Source: Zoogloeaceae bacterium
GTDB lineage: Bacteria; Pseudomonadota; Gammaproteobacteria; Burkholderiales; Rhodocyclaceae
Length of the DNA: 58,825 bases
Reading direction: 5' to 3'
NCBI GenBank assembly: GCA_031277315.1
Contig: JAITMP010000032.1
Span: forward strand, 1-58,825
Numbering within the stretch: position 1 is the stretch's first letter; every line of letters starts with the position of its first letter. Below, piece by piece: positions 7,754 through 16,764 of this stretch. The translations under genes were made by a program, and so were the position numbers. The notes under the pieces are model-generated. The model was given only the letters and a program-made list of their open reading frames with translations. It had not been told where the DNA came from and did no database searches.

Positions 7754-9129
7754 AGCCTCGGCGCATGTCGCTGAGCCGTCGTTTGATGGCGATCCTGATC
7801 GGCGCCAGCTTGTTGTATTGGGCGCTGGTGGTGACGATCATGATCGGCGACAGCGCGCGGGATACTTACGAATCGTTCGACGCCCATCTCGTGCAGACGG
7901 CAACGGCCTTGCTGCGCGTGACCAGTCCCGAGGGCAATTCTCCGCTTCCCGCATACGACGCGACCGATCCGGCGCATGCCGCGCATGACGATTATGAAAC
8001 CGGCTTCCGGTATCAAATCTGGAACCGCGACGGCACGCTGCTGTTGCGCTCGCTCAACGCGCCCGCCGCCGCCCTGACGGAGCACGACGGCTTTTCCGAA
8101 ATAAAGGACGGCAACGGCAAGGATTGGCGCTTGTACAGCTTGTGGAATCCGCAAGGCACGGTGCGCGTCGTCGTGGCGGAGGCGGTCGACCGGCGCGCGC
8201 GCCTGCCGCACGGCATCGCGCTGAATCTGGTGAAGCCGATGGCGCTCGGCTTGCCGGTGCTGCTGTTCCTGCTGTGGTATTCGATCCAGCGCGGCTTGCT
8301 CCCGCTGCGCGCGCTGGCGAAGGAAATATCGCGGCGGCATGCCGCCAGCCTGACGCCGGTGGATCTCGGCGCGACGCCGGACGAAATCCGGCCCATGGTG
8401 CTGGCGCTCAACGACTTGCTGAAAAGAGTGGAGCACGCGGTGGAAAATGAACGCTGCTTCACCGCCAACGCCGCCCACGAACTGCGCACGCCGCTGGCGG
8501 CGATTCAGGCGCATCTGGCGGCGGCGCGCAGCGCGGGCAATCCCGAGGAAAGAGAGCACAGCCTGAACATGCTCCAGCGCGGCTTGAGCCGCAGCATCCG
8601 TCTGGTCGGCCAGTTGTTGACGCTGGCGCGGCTCGACCCGGAACAAGTGGCGCCGGATACGGAGCGCGTGGATATCGGCAATCTGCTCGAATCGACCTGC
8701 GCCGAACTGGCGCCGCTGGCATTGCGGCGCAATCAGACCATCACGCTTTCGGTCGATCCGAATCTGCCGGAAGCGCGCGGCAATCCCGACATGCTGGCGA
8801 TGCTGTTTACCAACCTGATCGACAACGCCATCCGCTACACCGACGATGGCGGCCATGTCAGCATCGGCGCATGCCGTCATGGCGCGGCGGAAATCCGCGT
8901 CGACGTCACCGACGACGGGCCGGGCATTCCAGCCGCCGAGCGCGAACGGGTCTTTGAACGCTTCTCCCGTCTGGTCGATCAAAGCAAGCCCGGCACCGGC
9001 CTCGGTCTGGCGATCTGCCAGCGCGTCATCGACCTGCACAACGGAAAAATCACCCTCGCCGACGGCCCCGACGGCAAAGGGCTGTCGGTGCTGGTGGATT
9101 TTCCGGCGGCGAAGAGGGAAGCCGGATAA
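7750..9129 (+). CDS. Sensor histidine kinase (QseC-like)
   Basis: A 459-residue inner-membrane sensor kinase, cognate partner of the preceding regulator. A membrane segment near 14-34 and another near 157-177 enclose a periplasmic sensor region. A HAMP-like linker follows, then the HisKA helix with the phosphorylated His243 (AAHELRTPL), an N box (NLIDNAIRYT), DDGPGIP and GTGLGLAI ATP-lid motifs. The last codons and stop are duplicated just downstream (AGGGAAGCCGGATAA twice). The signal it senses cannot be told from sequence. Confidence 0.93.
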   Translation: MKPRRMSLSRRLMAILIGASLLYWALVVTIMIGDSARDTYESFDAHLVQTATALLRVTSPEGNSPLPAYDATDPAHAAHDDYETGFRYQIWNRDGTLLLRSLNAPAAALTEHDGFSEIKDGNGKDWRLYSLWNPQGTVRVVVAEAVDRRARLPHGIALNLVKPMALGLPVLLFLLWYSIQRGLLPLRALAKEISRRHAASLTPVDLGATPDEIRPMVLALNDLLKRVEHAVENERCFTANAAHELRTPLAAIQAHLAAARSAGNPEEREHSLNMLQRGLSRSIRLVGQLLTLARLDPEQVAPDTERVDIGNLLESTCAELAPLALRRNQTITLSVDPNLPEARGNPDMLAMLFTNLIDNAIRYTDDGGHVSIGACRHGAAEIRVDVTDDGPGIPAAERERVFERFSRLVDQSKPGTGLGLAICQRVIDLHNGKITLADGPDGKGLSVLVDFPAAKREAG

Positions 9130-9260
9130 AAAGGGAAGCCGGATAATCCGCGCCTGTTCATGGGCGGCCAAGAATAATGGCTTCGCCGCGATGCGCGACG
9201 GAAAAACGGCGATTCCCGCATAATGCGATGCTGAAACAAAATCTCGTTCACAGCCATTCC

Positions 9261-10079
9261 ATGCCGTCGATTCTTTCCGAACCGTTGCGCATTCCAGTCA
9301 TTACGGCGGCGCTGCGCGCGCCGGGGCGCTTCGCCATCGAGGCGCTGGAGCGTTGCGCCTCGACCAGCACCGCGCTGCTTGAGCGCGCCCAGCAGGGCGC
9401 AGCTTCCGGCAGCGTCATCGTGTGCGAACAGCAGACCGCCGGACGCGGGCGGCGCGGGCGCGGCTGGCTCTCGGCGCCGGGCGACAGCCTGACCTTTTCC
9501 CTCCTCTGGCGTTTTCCCGACGGCGCGCCGCCGCCGGTCGGCCTCAGTCTGGCGGCGGGAGTGGCGGTGGCGCGCGCGCTCGACGCGATGGGCGCAGCCG
9601 GGGTGGGGCTGAAATGGCCGAACGACATTGTTGCCGGCGGCGCCAAGCTGGGCGGCGTGCTCACCGAAAACCTGATGACGGGCGGGCGGCATGCGGTGGT
9701 GATCGGCATCGGCCTCAATGTGCGGTTGCCGGAGGACATCGCCGCCGCCGTCGATACGCCCGCCGGCGCGATCGAGGCGGTGATGCCTTTCGCGCCCTCG
9801 CGCAATCTGCTGCTGGCGGCGCTGCTCGACAGTCTGGCCGGGATGCTCGATGAATTCATGCGCGGCGGTTTCGCCGTCCTGCGCGAGGAATGGATGGCGC
9901 GCAATGTCCACGCCGACCAGCGCGTCGCCGTCTTCGCCGAAGCGGCAGCGCCCGTCGAAGGCCGCTGCGCCGGCGTCGACGCCGACGGCGCGTTGCTGCT
10001 GGAAACGGAACGCGGCGTGCGCCGCATCCTGAGCGGGGAAGTCTCGCTGAAACCACTGGGACCACTGGGGCCGCAATGA
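9261..10079 (+). CDS. birA: Biotin--[acetyl-CoA-carboxylase] ligase
   Basis: Cytoplasmic enzyme that makes biotinyl-AMP and attaches biotin to the carboxyl-carrier protein. The catalytic signature is visible: the STSTALL segment, the biotinyl-adenylate loop AGRGRRGRGW, KWPNDI with the catalytic Lys, LGGVLTE and the GIGLNV strand, followed by a small C-terminal SH3-like domain. There is no N-terminal helix-turn-helix, so it is a ligase only and not the biotin-operon repressor. Starts at 9177, 9228 and 9261 are possible and none has a strong ribosome site; 9261 is nearest to the conserved core. The stop overlaps coaX as ATGA, a pairing common in betaproteobacteria. Confidence 0.92.
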   Translation: MPSILSEPLRIPVITAALRAPGRFAIEALERCASTSTALLERAQQGAASGSVIVCEQQTAGRGRRGRGWLSAPGDSLTFSLLWRFPDGAPPPVGLSLAAGVAVARALDAMGAAGVGLKWPNDIVAGGAKLGGVLTENLMTGGRHAVVIGIGLNVRLPEDIAAAVDTPAGAIEAVMPFAPSRNLLLAALLDSLAGMLDEFMRGGFAVLREEWMARNVHADQRVAVFAEAAAPVEGRCAGVDADGALLLETERGVRRILSGEVSLKPLGPLGPQ

Positions 10080-10819
10080 CAGCGCCGATCCTGACCATTG
10101 ACTGCGGCAACACGCGCCTGAAATGGGGCCTGCATGACGGCGCCAACTGGCTGGCGCAGGGCGCGCTCGATTACGCCGCGCTGCCGCGTCTGGCGGAGGC
10201 GCTCGCCGCCTGGCCGCGCCCGGCGCGGGCGGTGGCCTGCAATGTCGCCGGGGCGCAGGCGGGCGAGGCCGTGCGCGCCACGCTCAATGCGCTTGGCATT
10301 GCGCTGGAATGGGCGCGCAGCCGCGCCGCGCAGGGCGGCGTGCGCAATCTCTACACGGAACCGGCGCGGCTCGGCGATGACCGCTGGGCGGCGTTGATCG
10401 GCGCGCGGGCGCTGCACGGGCGGGCGTGTCTGGTCGTCTGCGCCGGAACGGCGACGACGATCGACGCGCTCGACACGGAGGGCAATTTTCAGGGCGGTTT
10501 GATTCTGCCCGGCGTGGCCCTGATGCAGAGCGCATTGGCCGCCAACACGGCGCAGTTGCCGCTTGCCGAGGGCCGCTTTACCCATCTGCCGCGCAACACG
10601 GCGGACGCCATCGTCAGCGGCTGCCTGCATGCGCAGGCCGGCGCGGTGGAACGCATGTTCGCGCACATGTTTACGCACGCGGCGGCCGCGCCGGACGCGC
10701 TGTGTCTGGTCAGCGGCGGCGCGGCGGATGAATTTTTCGATTTGCTGAACGTGCCGAAACGGCGTGTCGACAATCTGGCGCTGGAAGGTCTGGCGCGCAT
10801 CGGTCATGCGCCGGACTAA
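10076..10819 (+). CDS. coaX: Type III pantothenate kinase
   Basis: A 247-residue acetate-kinase-fold enzyme that phosphorylates pantothenate in the first step of coenzyme A synthesis. Motifs are the phosphate loop DCGNTRLKW, the GDDRW segment, the CAGTATTID core with the catalytic Asp nearby, and the GLILPG substrate motif. It starts inside the birA stop (ATGA), so both are on one transcript. coaE, the last enzyme of the same pathway, lies 4 kb downstream. After the stop a 14-base unit (GGTAATAGCGCCAG) occurs twice in tandem. Confidence 0.93.
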   Translation: MTAPILTIDCGNTRLKWGLHDGANWLAQGALDYAALPRLAEALAAWPRPARAVACNVAGAQAGEAVRATLNALGIALEWARSRAAQGGVRNLYTEPARLGDDRWAALIGARALHGRACLVVCAGTATTIDALDTEGNFQGGLILPGVALMQSALAANTAQLPLAEGRFTHLPRNTADAIVSGCLHAQAGAVERMFAHMFTHAAAAPDALCLVSGGAADEFFDLLNVPKRRVDNLALEGLARIGHAPD

Positions 10820-10929
10820 TAGAGGTAATAGCGCCAGGGTAATAGCGCCAGGATCATGCGCCGCGCCATAGCCAACATAGCCAAAACAACGCCTTTTGCA
10901 CCGTTTTATTTTCTTCAAAGGAAACCATC

Positions 10930-12345
10930 ATGAATATTCGCGCATCGCTCCGCCCTCTCGCACCGGTGCTGTTTGCCGCCGTCTGCCTCCACCACGCCGC
11001 CGCCGCCGAAACGCTAAGCCGGGCCGAAGACCGCGAAAACGTCGCCGTGACGATCTATAACGATTCGCTGGCGCTGGTGAAGGAAACGCGCCGCATTCCC
11101 TTCGAGCGCGGCGTCAACAATGTCGCCCTGCGCGACGTGAGCGCGAAAATCAGGCCGGAGACGGCCAGCTTGCGCGCGCTGGAAGGCGGCAGCCTGCGCC
11201 TGATCGAGCAGAATTTCGATTTCGATCTGCTGACGCCGCAAAAGCTGCTGGAAAAATATGTCGGCCGCGAAGTGACGGTCATCAAGACCAACCCGGCCAC
11301 CGGCGCGGAAACGCGCGAGCGGGCCGAGGTGCTGGCAAGCAACGGCGGCGTAGTGCTGAAATACGCCGATCGCATCGAAACCGGCGCGCCGGGCCGCATC
11401 GCCTATGGCGAGGTGCCGCCGAATCTACGCGACCGTCCGACGCTGGTGGTGCAACTGGAAAGCGCCACGGCGGGGCGGCAGACGGCAGAGTTGTCGTATC
11501 TGACCGGCGGCTTGTCCTGGCGCGCCGACTATGTGGCGGAACTGGCCGACGACGAATCGAAACTCGATCTGGCCGGCTGGGTAACGCTCACCAACCAGAG
11601 CGGCGCGGCTTACGAAAATGCCCGCCTGCAACTGGTGGCCGGCGACGTGAACCGCGTCCAGGACGAAATGAAGAACCTGCGGGTGCAGGCCGCGATGGCC
11701 CCGGCGCCGGCGGCAGCAATGGCGCAGGAGGAATTGTTTGAATATCACCTCTATTCGATGGAACGGCTGACGACGATCCGCGACAACCAGACGAAACAGG
11801 TGGCGCTGCTCTCCGCCGCCGCTGTGCCGGCGCGCAAGGAATACCGGCTGGAGGGCCAAAGCTGGTATTACCAGGGCGCCCATTCCGATCTTGGCCGCCT
11901 GCACAAGATCAGCGTGTTCATCGAATTCGACAACCGGGGCGGCGGACTCGGCCAGCCGCTGCCGAAGGGCATCGTCCGCGTGTATAAGAAGGATTCGCGC
12001 GGCAACGCGCTTTTCGTCGGCGAAGACCGCATCGACCACACGGCGAAAAACGAGGTGGTGCGGCTGAAGCTGGGCGAGGCGTTCGATGTCAAGGCAGCGC
12101 GCAAGCAAACCAGCTTCCGCAAGATCGCCAAGAACGAATACGAATCCGCTTTCAACATCGAACTGAGCAACGCCAAAAACATTCCGGTGACGGTGAAAGT
12201 GCTCGAGCCGGTGCCCGGCGACTGGGAAATCGTGACGGAAAGCCAGAAACACGCCAAGGGCGACGCCCATTCCGCCGTTTGGCTGGTTAATGTGCCGGCC
12301 AGCGGCAAGGCGACGCTTGATTACAGTGTCAGGATGCGCTGGTGA
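10930..12345 (+). CDS. DUF4139 domain-containing exported protein
   Basis: A 471-residue protein with a signal peptide (hydrophobic to HHAAAAE). The C-terminal half has the DUF4139 pattern: LSYLTGGLSWRADY, LAGWVTLTNQSG, and late beta-rich repeats ending in a W…PASGKATLDY region. The function of this family is not established; members are thought to be periplasmic or cell-surface proteins. The ATG follows AAAGGAAACC. It seems to be a single-gene unit; an inverted-repeat element that could act as its terminator begins 14 bases after the stop. Confidence 0.8.
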   Translation: MNIRASLRPLAPVLFAAVCLHHAAAAETLSRAEDRENVAVTIYNDSLALVKETRRIPFERGVNNVALRDVSAKIRPETASLRALEGGSLRLIEQNFDFDLLTPQKLLEKYVGREVTVIKTNPATGAETRERAEVLASNGGVVLKYADRIETGAPGRIAYGEVPPNLRDRPTLVVQLESATAGRQTAELSYLTGGLSWRADYVAELADDESKLDLAGWVTLTNQSGAAYENARLQLVAGDVNRVQDEMKNLRVQAAMAPAPAAAMAQEELFEYHLYSMERLTTIRDNQTKQVALLSAAAVPARKEYRLEGQSWYYQGAHSDLGRLHKISVFIEFDNRGGGLGQPLPKGIVRVYKKDSRGNALFVGEDRIDHTAKNEVVRLKLGEAFDVKAARKQTSFRKIAKNEYESAFNIELSNAKNIPVTVKVLEPVPGDWEIVTESQKHAKGDAHSAVWLVNVPASGKATLDYSVRMRW

Positions 12346-12358
12346 GCAACTCCATAAA

Positions 12359-12499
12359 GGAACCTCTGCAAAACGACTGCGCTTGTCGATACGGCGTTAA
12401 AAATTGGCTCAAAATCCTCATTTATTTGTATATAAACTCCGGTTTTTCGCCAATTTTCGCCTTGTCTCGACTGCGCTCGCTACGTTTTGCAGGGGTTCC
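12359..12499. mobile_element. MITE-like 141-bp inverted-repeat element
   Basis: The ends are near-perfect 17-bp inverted repeats, GGAACCTCTGCAAAACG and CGTTTTGCAGGGGTTCC, matching at 16 of 17 positions. Inside, AAAATTGGC pairs with GCCAATTTT, and AAAATCCTCATTTAT pairs imperfectly with ATAAACTCCGGTTTT around a TGT centre. The whole unit can fold into one long hairpin. ATAA occurs next to both ends and may be a target duplication, with one base of slack at the left. No transposase is encoded. It lies between the DUF4139 gene and trpB2. Confidence 0.65.
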
Positions 12500-12571
12500 A
12501 TAAGCCGGGGTCGACACCGCCGCTAATGGAAATCCGGCAAAAATTCAGCGCATTATTTACACGATATTTGC

Positions 12572-12600
12572 TTGAGTATGCAGTATACAAAGGCTATGAT
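12572..12600 (+). promoter_or_regulatory. Sigma-70-type promoter for trpB2
   Basis: TTGAGT (12572-12577), a 17-base spacer and TATGAT (12595-12600) form a good consensus promoter. Transcription from about 12607 would give a leader of about 100 bases before the trpB2 ATG. I see no Trp-codon leader peptide or clear attenuator in that leader. Confidence 0.55.
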
Positions 12601-12706
12601 CGTCCCGCGCCCGCGCTGAAATTGATTTCCGCGAGGGCAATAACAACCGGGCCACGGGAGAATAATCGGGCCTGGCACATCCATATCGAAATGAGGAGGA
12701 AACACG

Positions 12707-14062
12707 ATGTCTGACGTCAAAATCATACTCAACGAATCCGAGATTCCAACCCACTGGTACAACGTCGTCGCCGACATGCCGAATCCGCCGCTGCCGCCGC
12801 TGGGCGGGGACGGCAAGCCGGTCAGCCCCGAGCAGATGCTCGCCATCTTTCCCGGCCCGCTGCTGGAACAGGAAATGTCGGCCGAGCGCTGGATTCCGAT
12901 TCCCGAGCCGGTGCGCGAAATCTACCGTCTCTGGCGGCCAACGCCGATGTTCCGCGCCTACCGCCTCGAACAGGCGCTCGGCACGCCGGCGAAAATCTAC
13001 TACAAGCACGAGGGCGTCAGCCCGGCCGGTTCGCACAAGGTGAATACCTCCGTGCCGCAGGCTTATTTCAACAAGATGGTCGGCATCAACCGGCTTACCA
13101 CCGAAACCGGCGCCGGTCAGTGGGGTTCATCGATCTCGCTCGCCGGCCAGATGTTCGGCATCGAGGTGCGGGTCTACATGGTGAAGGTGAGCTACAACCA
13201 GAAACCCTTCCGCCGTTCGATGATGCAGACTTGGGGCGCGGAAGTTTTCGCCTCGCCGACCGACATGACGAACGCCGGCCGCGAGGCGCTGGCGGCTGAT
13301 CCGAACAACCCCGGCTCGCTCGGCCTGGCGATTTCCGAGGCGGTGGAGGAAGCCGCGTCGCGCAAGGACACCAACTACAGCCTCGGCTCGGTGCTCAACC
13401 ACGTCTGTCTGCACCAGACGGTGATCGGACAGGAAGCGAAAAAGCAGTTCGCCAAAGTCAACGACTACCCGGACATGGTGTTCGCCTGCTGCGGCGGCGG
13501 CTCCAACTTCGCCGGCGCCGCTTTCCCCTTCCTCGCCGACAAGGCGGCGGGCAAGCAAGTGCGTCTGGTGGCGGCCGAGCCAAGCTCCTGCCCGAGCCTG
13601 ACCAAGGGCGTCTATGCTTACGATTTCGGCGATACCTCCGGCTACACGCCGATGATGAAAATGCACACCCTCGGCCACGACTTCATGCCGCCCTCGATTC
13701 ACGCCGGCGGTCTGCGCTACCACGGCGGCTCGCCGCTGGTCTGCCAGCTTTACCATGAGGGCCTGATCGAGGCCGTGGCGGTGCCGCAGATCGCCACCTT
13801 CGAGGCCGGCGTGCAGTTTGCCCGCGCCGAAGGCATTATCCCGGCGCCGGAATCCTGCCACGCCATCCGCGCCTGCATCGACGAGGCGCTGCGCTGCAAG
13901 CAAAGCGGGGAGAAGAAAACGCTCTTCATCAACCTGTCGGGCCACGGCCATTTCGACATGGCTTCCTACGACAAGTACTTCGCCGGCGAGTTGACCGACT
14001 ACGACTACCCGGCCGAAGCCGTGAAGGAAGCCCTCAAGCGTCTGCCGAAAGTGGCTGCTTAA
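12707..14062 (+). CDS. trpB2: TrpB-like pyridoxal-phosphate enzyme (TrpB2)
   Basis: A 451-residue tryptophan synthase beta chain of the long TrpB2 type. It has the RPTPMFRA substrate region, the PLP lysine K111 in AGSHKVNTS, the ETGAGQWG loop, the CCGGGSNF phosphate-binding loop and a C-terminal SGHGHFD. TrpB2 proteins condense indole with serine and usually work without TrpA. No trpA lies beside it. GAGGAGGAA stands just before the ATG. The likely role is indole salvage or a second tryptophan synthase; the physiological need cannot be judged here. Confidence 0.92.
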   Translation: MSDVKIILNESEIPTHWYNVVADMPNPPLPPLGGDGKPVSPEQMLAIFPGPLLEQEMSAERWIPIPEPVREIYRLWRPTPMFRAYRLEQALGTPAKIYYKHEGVSPAGSHKVNTSVPQAYFNKMVGINRLTTETGAGQWGSSISLAGQMFGIEVRVYMVKVSYNQKPFRRSMMQTWGAEVFASPTDMTNAGREALAADPNNPGSLGLAISEAVEEAASRKDTNYSLGSVLNHVCLHQTVIGQEAKKQFAKVNDYPDMVFACCGGGSNFAGAAFPFLADKAAGKQVRLVAAEPSSCPSLTKGVYAYDFGDTSGYTPMMKMHTLGHDFMPPSIHAGGLRYHGGSPLVCQLYHEGLIEAVAVPQIATFEAGVQFARAEGIIPAPESCHAIRACIDEALRCKQSGEKKTLFINLSGHGHFDMASYDKYFAGELTDYDYPAEAVKEALKRLPKVAA

Positions 14063-14084
14063 GTAGCGGCTGGAAAAGAACGGC

Positions 14085-14726
14085 ATGCGGGTTCCGCGCA
14101 CGATTTTTCTGCTGCTGGTGCTCGGAAACCTGCTGCTGTTCGCCTGGGGTCAGGGTTATTTCGGCGCGGCGTCCGGCGGCGAGACGGGGCGCTTCGCCGC
14201 CCAGATCGAACCCGGCAAGCTCATCGTCAGTCAGGAGGAGGAAGCACCGCCGCCCCGCGAGGCGTGCGGCGCTTTCGCCGGTCTGAGCCGCGAAGCGGCG
14301 GACAAGCTGGCCGCATTGCTGACCGGCCGCGACGCGGAATTGAAAATCGAGCGGCGCGCCCTGACGGAGCCGAAAGCCTGGTGGGTGCATATCCCGCCGC
14401 AATCCAGCGGCACGCTGGCCGACCGGAAGGCGGCAGAACTCGCCAGACTGGGCATCAAGGACTCCTACGTCATCAGGAAAAGCGGCCCGACGCAGTACGC
14501 GATCTCGCTCGGCCTGTTCAAGAGCGAGGATGGCGCCAATGAATATCTTGCCGACCTGAAAAAGAAAGGCATCAAGACGGCGCGCATTCTGGCGCGGGAA
14601 GACGCCGGCGATAAAATAGTGGTGGAAGCGCGCGGCAGCGCCGATCGCCTGGCGGCGGCGCTGGCCGATTTGCCGCCGGATCTCGCGGCGGCGCGAAAAA
14701 CCGATTGTTCGGACGAATCGCCATGA
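14085..14726 (+). CDS. SPOR domain-containing membrane-anchored protein
   Basis: A 213-residue protein with one N-terminal membrane anchor (IFLLLVLGNLLLFAWG), a low-complexity acidic/proline linker (EEEAPPP) and a C-terminal region that reads as a SPOR fold (WWVHIPPQ, then YVIRKSG…AISLGLFKSEDGANEYLADLKKKG). SPOR domains bind denuded peptidoglycan at the division site, so a septal or cell-wall role is likely. The stop overlaps coaE as ATGA, and zapD, a divisome gene, follows coaE, which supports a link to division. Confidence 0.75.
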   Translation: MRVPRTIFLLLVLGNLLLFAWGQGYFGAASGGETGRFAAQIEPGKLIVSQEEEAPPPREACGAFAGLSREAADKLAALLTGRDAELKIERRALTEPKAWWVHIPPQSSGTLADRKAAELARLGIKDSYVIRKSGPTQYAISLGLFKSEDGANEYLADLKKKGIKTARILAREDAGDKIVVEARGSADRLAAALADLPPDLAAARKTDCSDESP

Positions 14727-15331
14727 CACTCATCATCGGACTCACCGGCGGCATCGGCAGCGGCAAGAGCGCCGCCACCGCGCTGTTCGAGGAACTCGGC
14801 GCCGCCATCGTTGATACCGACGTCATCGCCCACGCCCTGACGGCGCCGGGCGGCGGCGCCATCGCGCCGATCCGCGCCGCCTTCGGCGACGAGGTAATTG
14901 ATGCCCGCGGCGCGCTCGACCGCGCCGCCATGCGCCGCAAGGTGTTCGCCGACGCCGACGCCAAGGCCCGGCTGGAAGGCATCCTGCATCCCATGATCCG
15001 CGCCGAAGCGGATCGCGGCTGCGCCGCCCCCGGCGACGCGCCGTATGTCGTTCTGGTGGTGCCCTTGCTGGCCGAATCCGGCGGCTACCGCAAACGCGCG
15101 CGGCGGATCGTCGTCGTCGACTGCCCGGAGGAAGTGCAGGTGGCGCGCGTCATGTCGCGCAGCGGCCTAACCGCCGAGGAAGCCCGCGCCATCATGGCGG
15201 CGCAGACCAGCCGTCAGGCGCGTCTGGCCATCGCCGACGACATCATCGACAACGGCGGCGACCTGTCCGCGCTCCGCCCCCAGGTCGAGGCCCTGCACCG
15301 GCGCTATCTGGAAATGGCCGCAGTTTCATAG
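14723..15331 (+). CDS. coaE: Dephospho-CoA kinase
   Basis: A 202-residue P-loop kinase for the last step of coenzyme A synthesis. The Walker A motif GGIGSGKSAA lies at the N-terminus, followed by the DTDVIAH substrate segment, HPMIRAEAD, VPLLAESGGY and the LID region with Arg residues (QVARVMSRSG). The start is the ATG at 14723 that overlaps the previous stop; the six upstream in-frame residues are not typical. coaE followed by zapD is a conserved proteobacterial order, although pilD and yacG, often beside it, are absent. Confidence 0.95.
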   Translation: MTLIIGLTGGIGSGKSAATALFEELGAAIVDTDVIAHALTAPGGGAIAPIRAAFGDEVIDARGALDRAAMRRKVFADADAKARLEGILHPMIRAEADRGCAAPGDAPYVVLVVPLLAESGGYRKRARRIVVVDCPEEVQVARVMSRSGLTAEEARAIMAAQTSRQARLAIADDIIDNGGDLSALRPQVEALHRRYLEMAAVS

Positions 15332-15376
15332 GGTTCCGTTGCATTCTTGTTGTTATTTATCGGTGAATAGGTCAGA

Positions 15377-16165
15377 ATGGACCGCATTCACCCGACGGTA
15401 CGATACCGCGTGATCACTTACGAGTATCCCCTCAACGAGCGTATCCGGACCTTGTTGCGTCTGGAAGACCTGTTCGACAAAACAGGCCATTTCATCGGCG
15501 CCGACGGCGCGCAGGAACATCACGTCGCCCTCATCACGCTGTTCGAGATTCTCGAAGTCACCAGCCGCACCGACATGAAATTCGATCTCGTGCAGGAACT
15601 CGAACGCCAGCGCCAGATCCTGCTCTCCTTCCGCAACAATCCCGACATCTCCGAAGCGGCGCTCTCCGGCGCGCTCTACGAGATTGAACAAGCCTCGGCG
15701 GCGCTGCTCAACATACAGGGCAAAATCGGCCACCACCTGCGCGAGAACGAATGGCTGATGGGCATCAAGAGCCGCGCCTCGATTCCCGGCGGCGTCTGCG
15801 AGTTCGATCTGCCTTCTTACCACTACTGGCTGCACCGCGATCCGCCCACGCGCCAGCACAATCTCGTCGGCTGGCTGAATCCGATGCTGCCGATCCGCGA
15901 CGGCCTCGCCATCGTGCTGCGCCTGTTGCGCGCCTCCGGCCGCCCGGAAGAACGGGTCGCGCAGAGCGGCGCTTACCAGCTCATGCTCGGCGGCCGCACG
16001 GCGCAGATGGTGCGGCTGCGCGTCGGTCGCAAGGAACCTTGCGTGCCCGAGATCAGCGCCAACAAATATGCCTTCAACATTCGCTTCACCTCGCCCGGCG
16101 CCGATGCGCGTCCGCGCCAGGTCGAGCGCGATGTGGCGTTTGAAATGACCTTCTGCAATCTATGA
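15377..16165 (+). CDS. zapD: Cell division protein ZapD
   Basis: A 262-residue cytoplasmic protein with the ZapD (YacF) pattern: YEYPLNERIRTLLRLE at the N-terminus, a helical domain (DLVQELERQRQ), SRASIPGG with FDLPSYHYWLH in the middle, and a beta-rich C-terminal domain ending with EMTFCNL. ZapD binds the C-terminus of FtsZ and bundles filaments in the Z-ring. It is 45 bases after coaE, as in many proteobacteria. Confidence 0.93.
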   Translation: MDRIHPTVRYRVITYEYPLNERIRTLLRLEDLFDKTGHFIGADGAQEHHVALITLFEILEVTSRTDMKFDLVQELERQRQILLSFRNNPDISEAALSGALYEIEQASAALLNIQGKIGHHLRENEWLMGIKSRASIPGGVCEFDLPSYHYWLHRDPPTRQHNLVGWLNPMLPIRDGLAIVLRLLRASGRPEERVAQSGAYQLMLGGRTAQMVRLRVGRKEPCVPEISANKYAFNIRFTSPGADARPRQVERDVAFEMTFCNL

Positions 16166-16190
16166 CATGGTTCTTTGCAATCTAACTGAT

Positions 16191-16219
16191 TTGCTGTACA
16201 TTCATACTTTCTAATATCT
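16191..16219 (+). promoter_or_regulatory. Possible promoter for bacteriohemerythrin
   Basis: TTGCTG and ATATCT are separated by 17 bases in an A/T-rich gap between zapD and the hemerythrin gene. The match to consensus is moderate and this is an inference. AAGGGTGAT then precedes the ATG. Confidence 0.35.
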
Positions 16220-16239
16220 TCTTCGCAAAGGGTGATCTG

Positions 16240-16707
16240 ATGGCTGATCTGATAACCTGGTCGGATGACCTCAGCATCGGCGTGCAGGAAATCGACGAGC
16301 AGCACAAGGTGCTGGTCAGCCTGCTCAACGAGTTGCACAGCGCCGTGTATGAGCATCATGGTTCCGAAGCTTGCAACATGATCCTCAATCGCCTGATCGA
16401 ATACACCCGGATCCATTTCACCACCGAAGAAAGCGTGATGCGCCTGCTCCTGTATCCGGAGTTCGAGCACCACAAGATGGAGCACGACGCCCTCACCAAC
16501 CAAGTCATCAAGTTTCAGACCCGGCTGGTTTCCGGCCAGACTTCCATGAGTTTCCAGTTGCTGCACTTCCTCAAGGTCTGGCTCACCAAGCATATTCAGG
16601 AAAGCGACCGCCGCTGCGGCGCTTACCTGCTTGAGCGGGGCGTCGCCGCCAGTTGGGCGCCGCATGTCGAAGAAACCATGAAGAAAAAATGGTGGAAGCT
16701 CTGGTAA
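16240..16707 (+). CDS. Bacteriohemerythrin
   Basis: A 155-residue four-helix non-heme diiron protein. All expected ligands are present: His22, His59, Glu63, His78, His82, His118 and Asp123, in the contexts DEQHK, HFTTEE, EFEHHKMEH and HIQESD. Single-domain bacteriohemerythrins bind O2 reversibly and are proposed to deliver or scavenge oxygen, and may sense nitric oxide. The tail is basic and aromatic (KKKWWKLW). It seems to have its own promoter and is followed by a SufT-like gene. Confidence 0.92.
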   Translation: MADLITWSDDLSIGVQEIDEQHKVLVSLLNELHSAVYEHHGSEACNMILNRLIEYTRIHFTTEESVMRLLLYPEFEHHKMEHDALTNQVIKFQTRLVSGQTSMSFQLLHFLKVWLTKHIQESDRRCGAYLLERGVAASWAPHVEETMKKKWWKLW

Positions 16708-16764
16708 GCGGCTCCGCGCGCGCCGCCGCGCAGGACGCCTCCGCAACAAAGTAAAGCACGTAAA

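Noticed and set aside
12601-12706. trp-type attenuator leader before trpB2
   Set aside because: There is no leader peptide with tandem Trp codons and no convincing pair of alternative hairpins.
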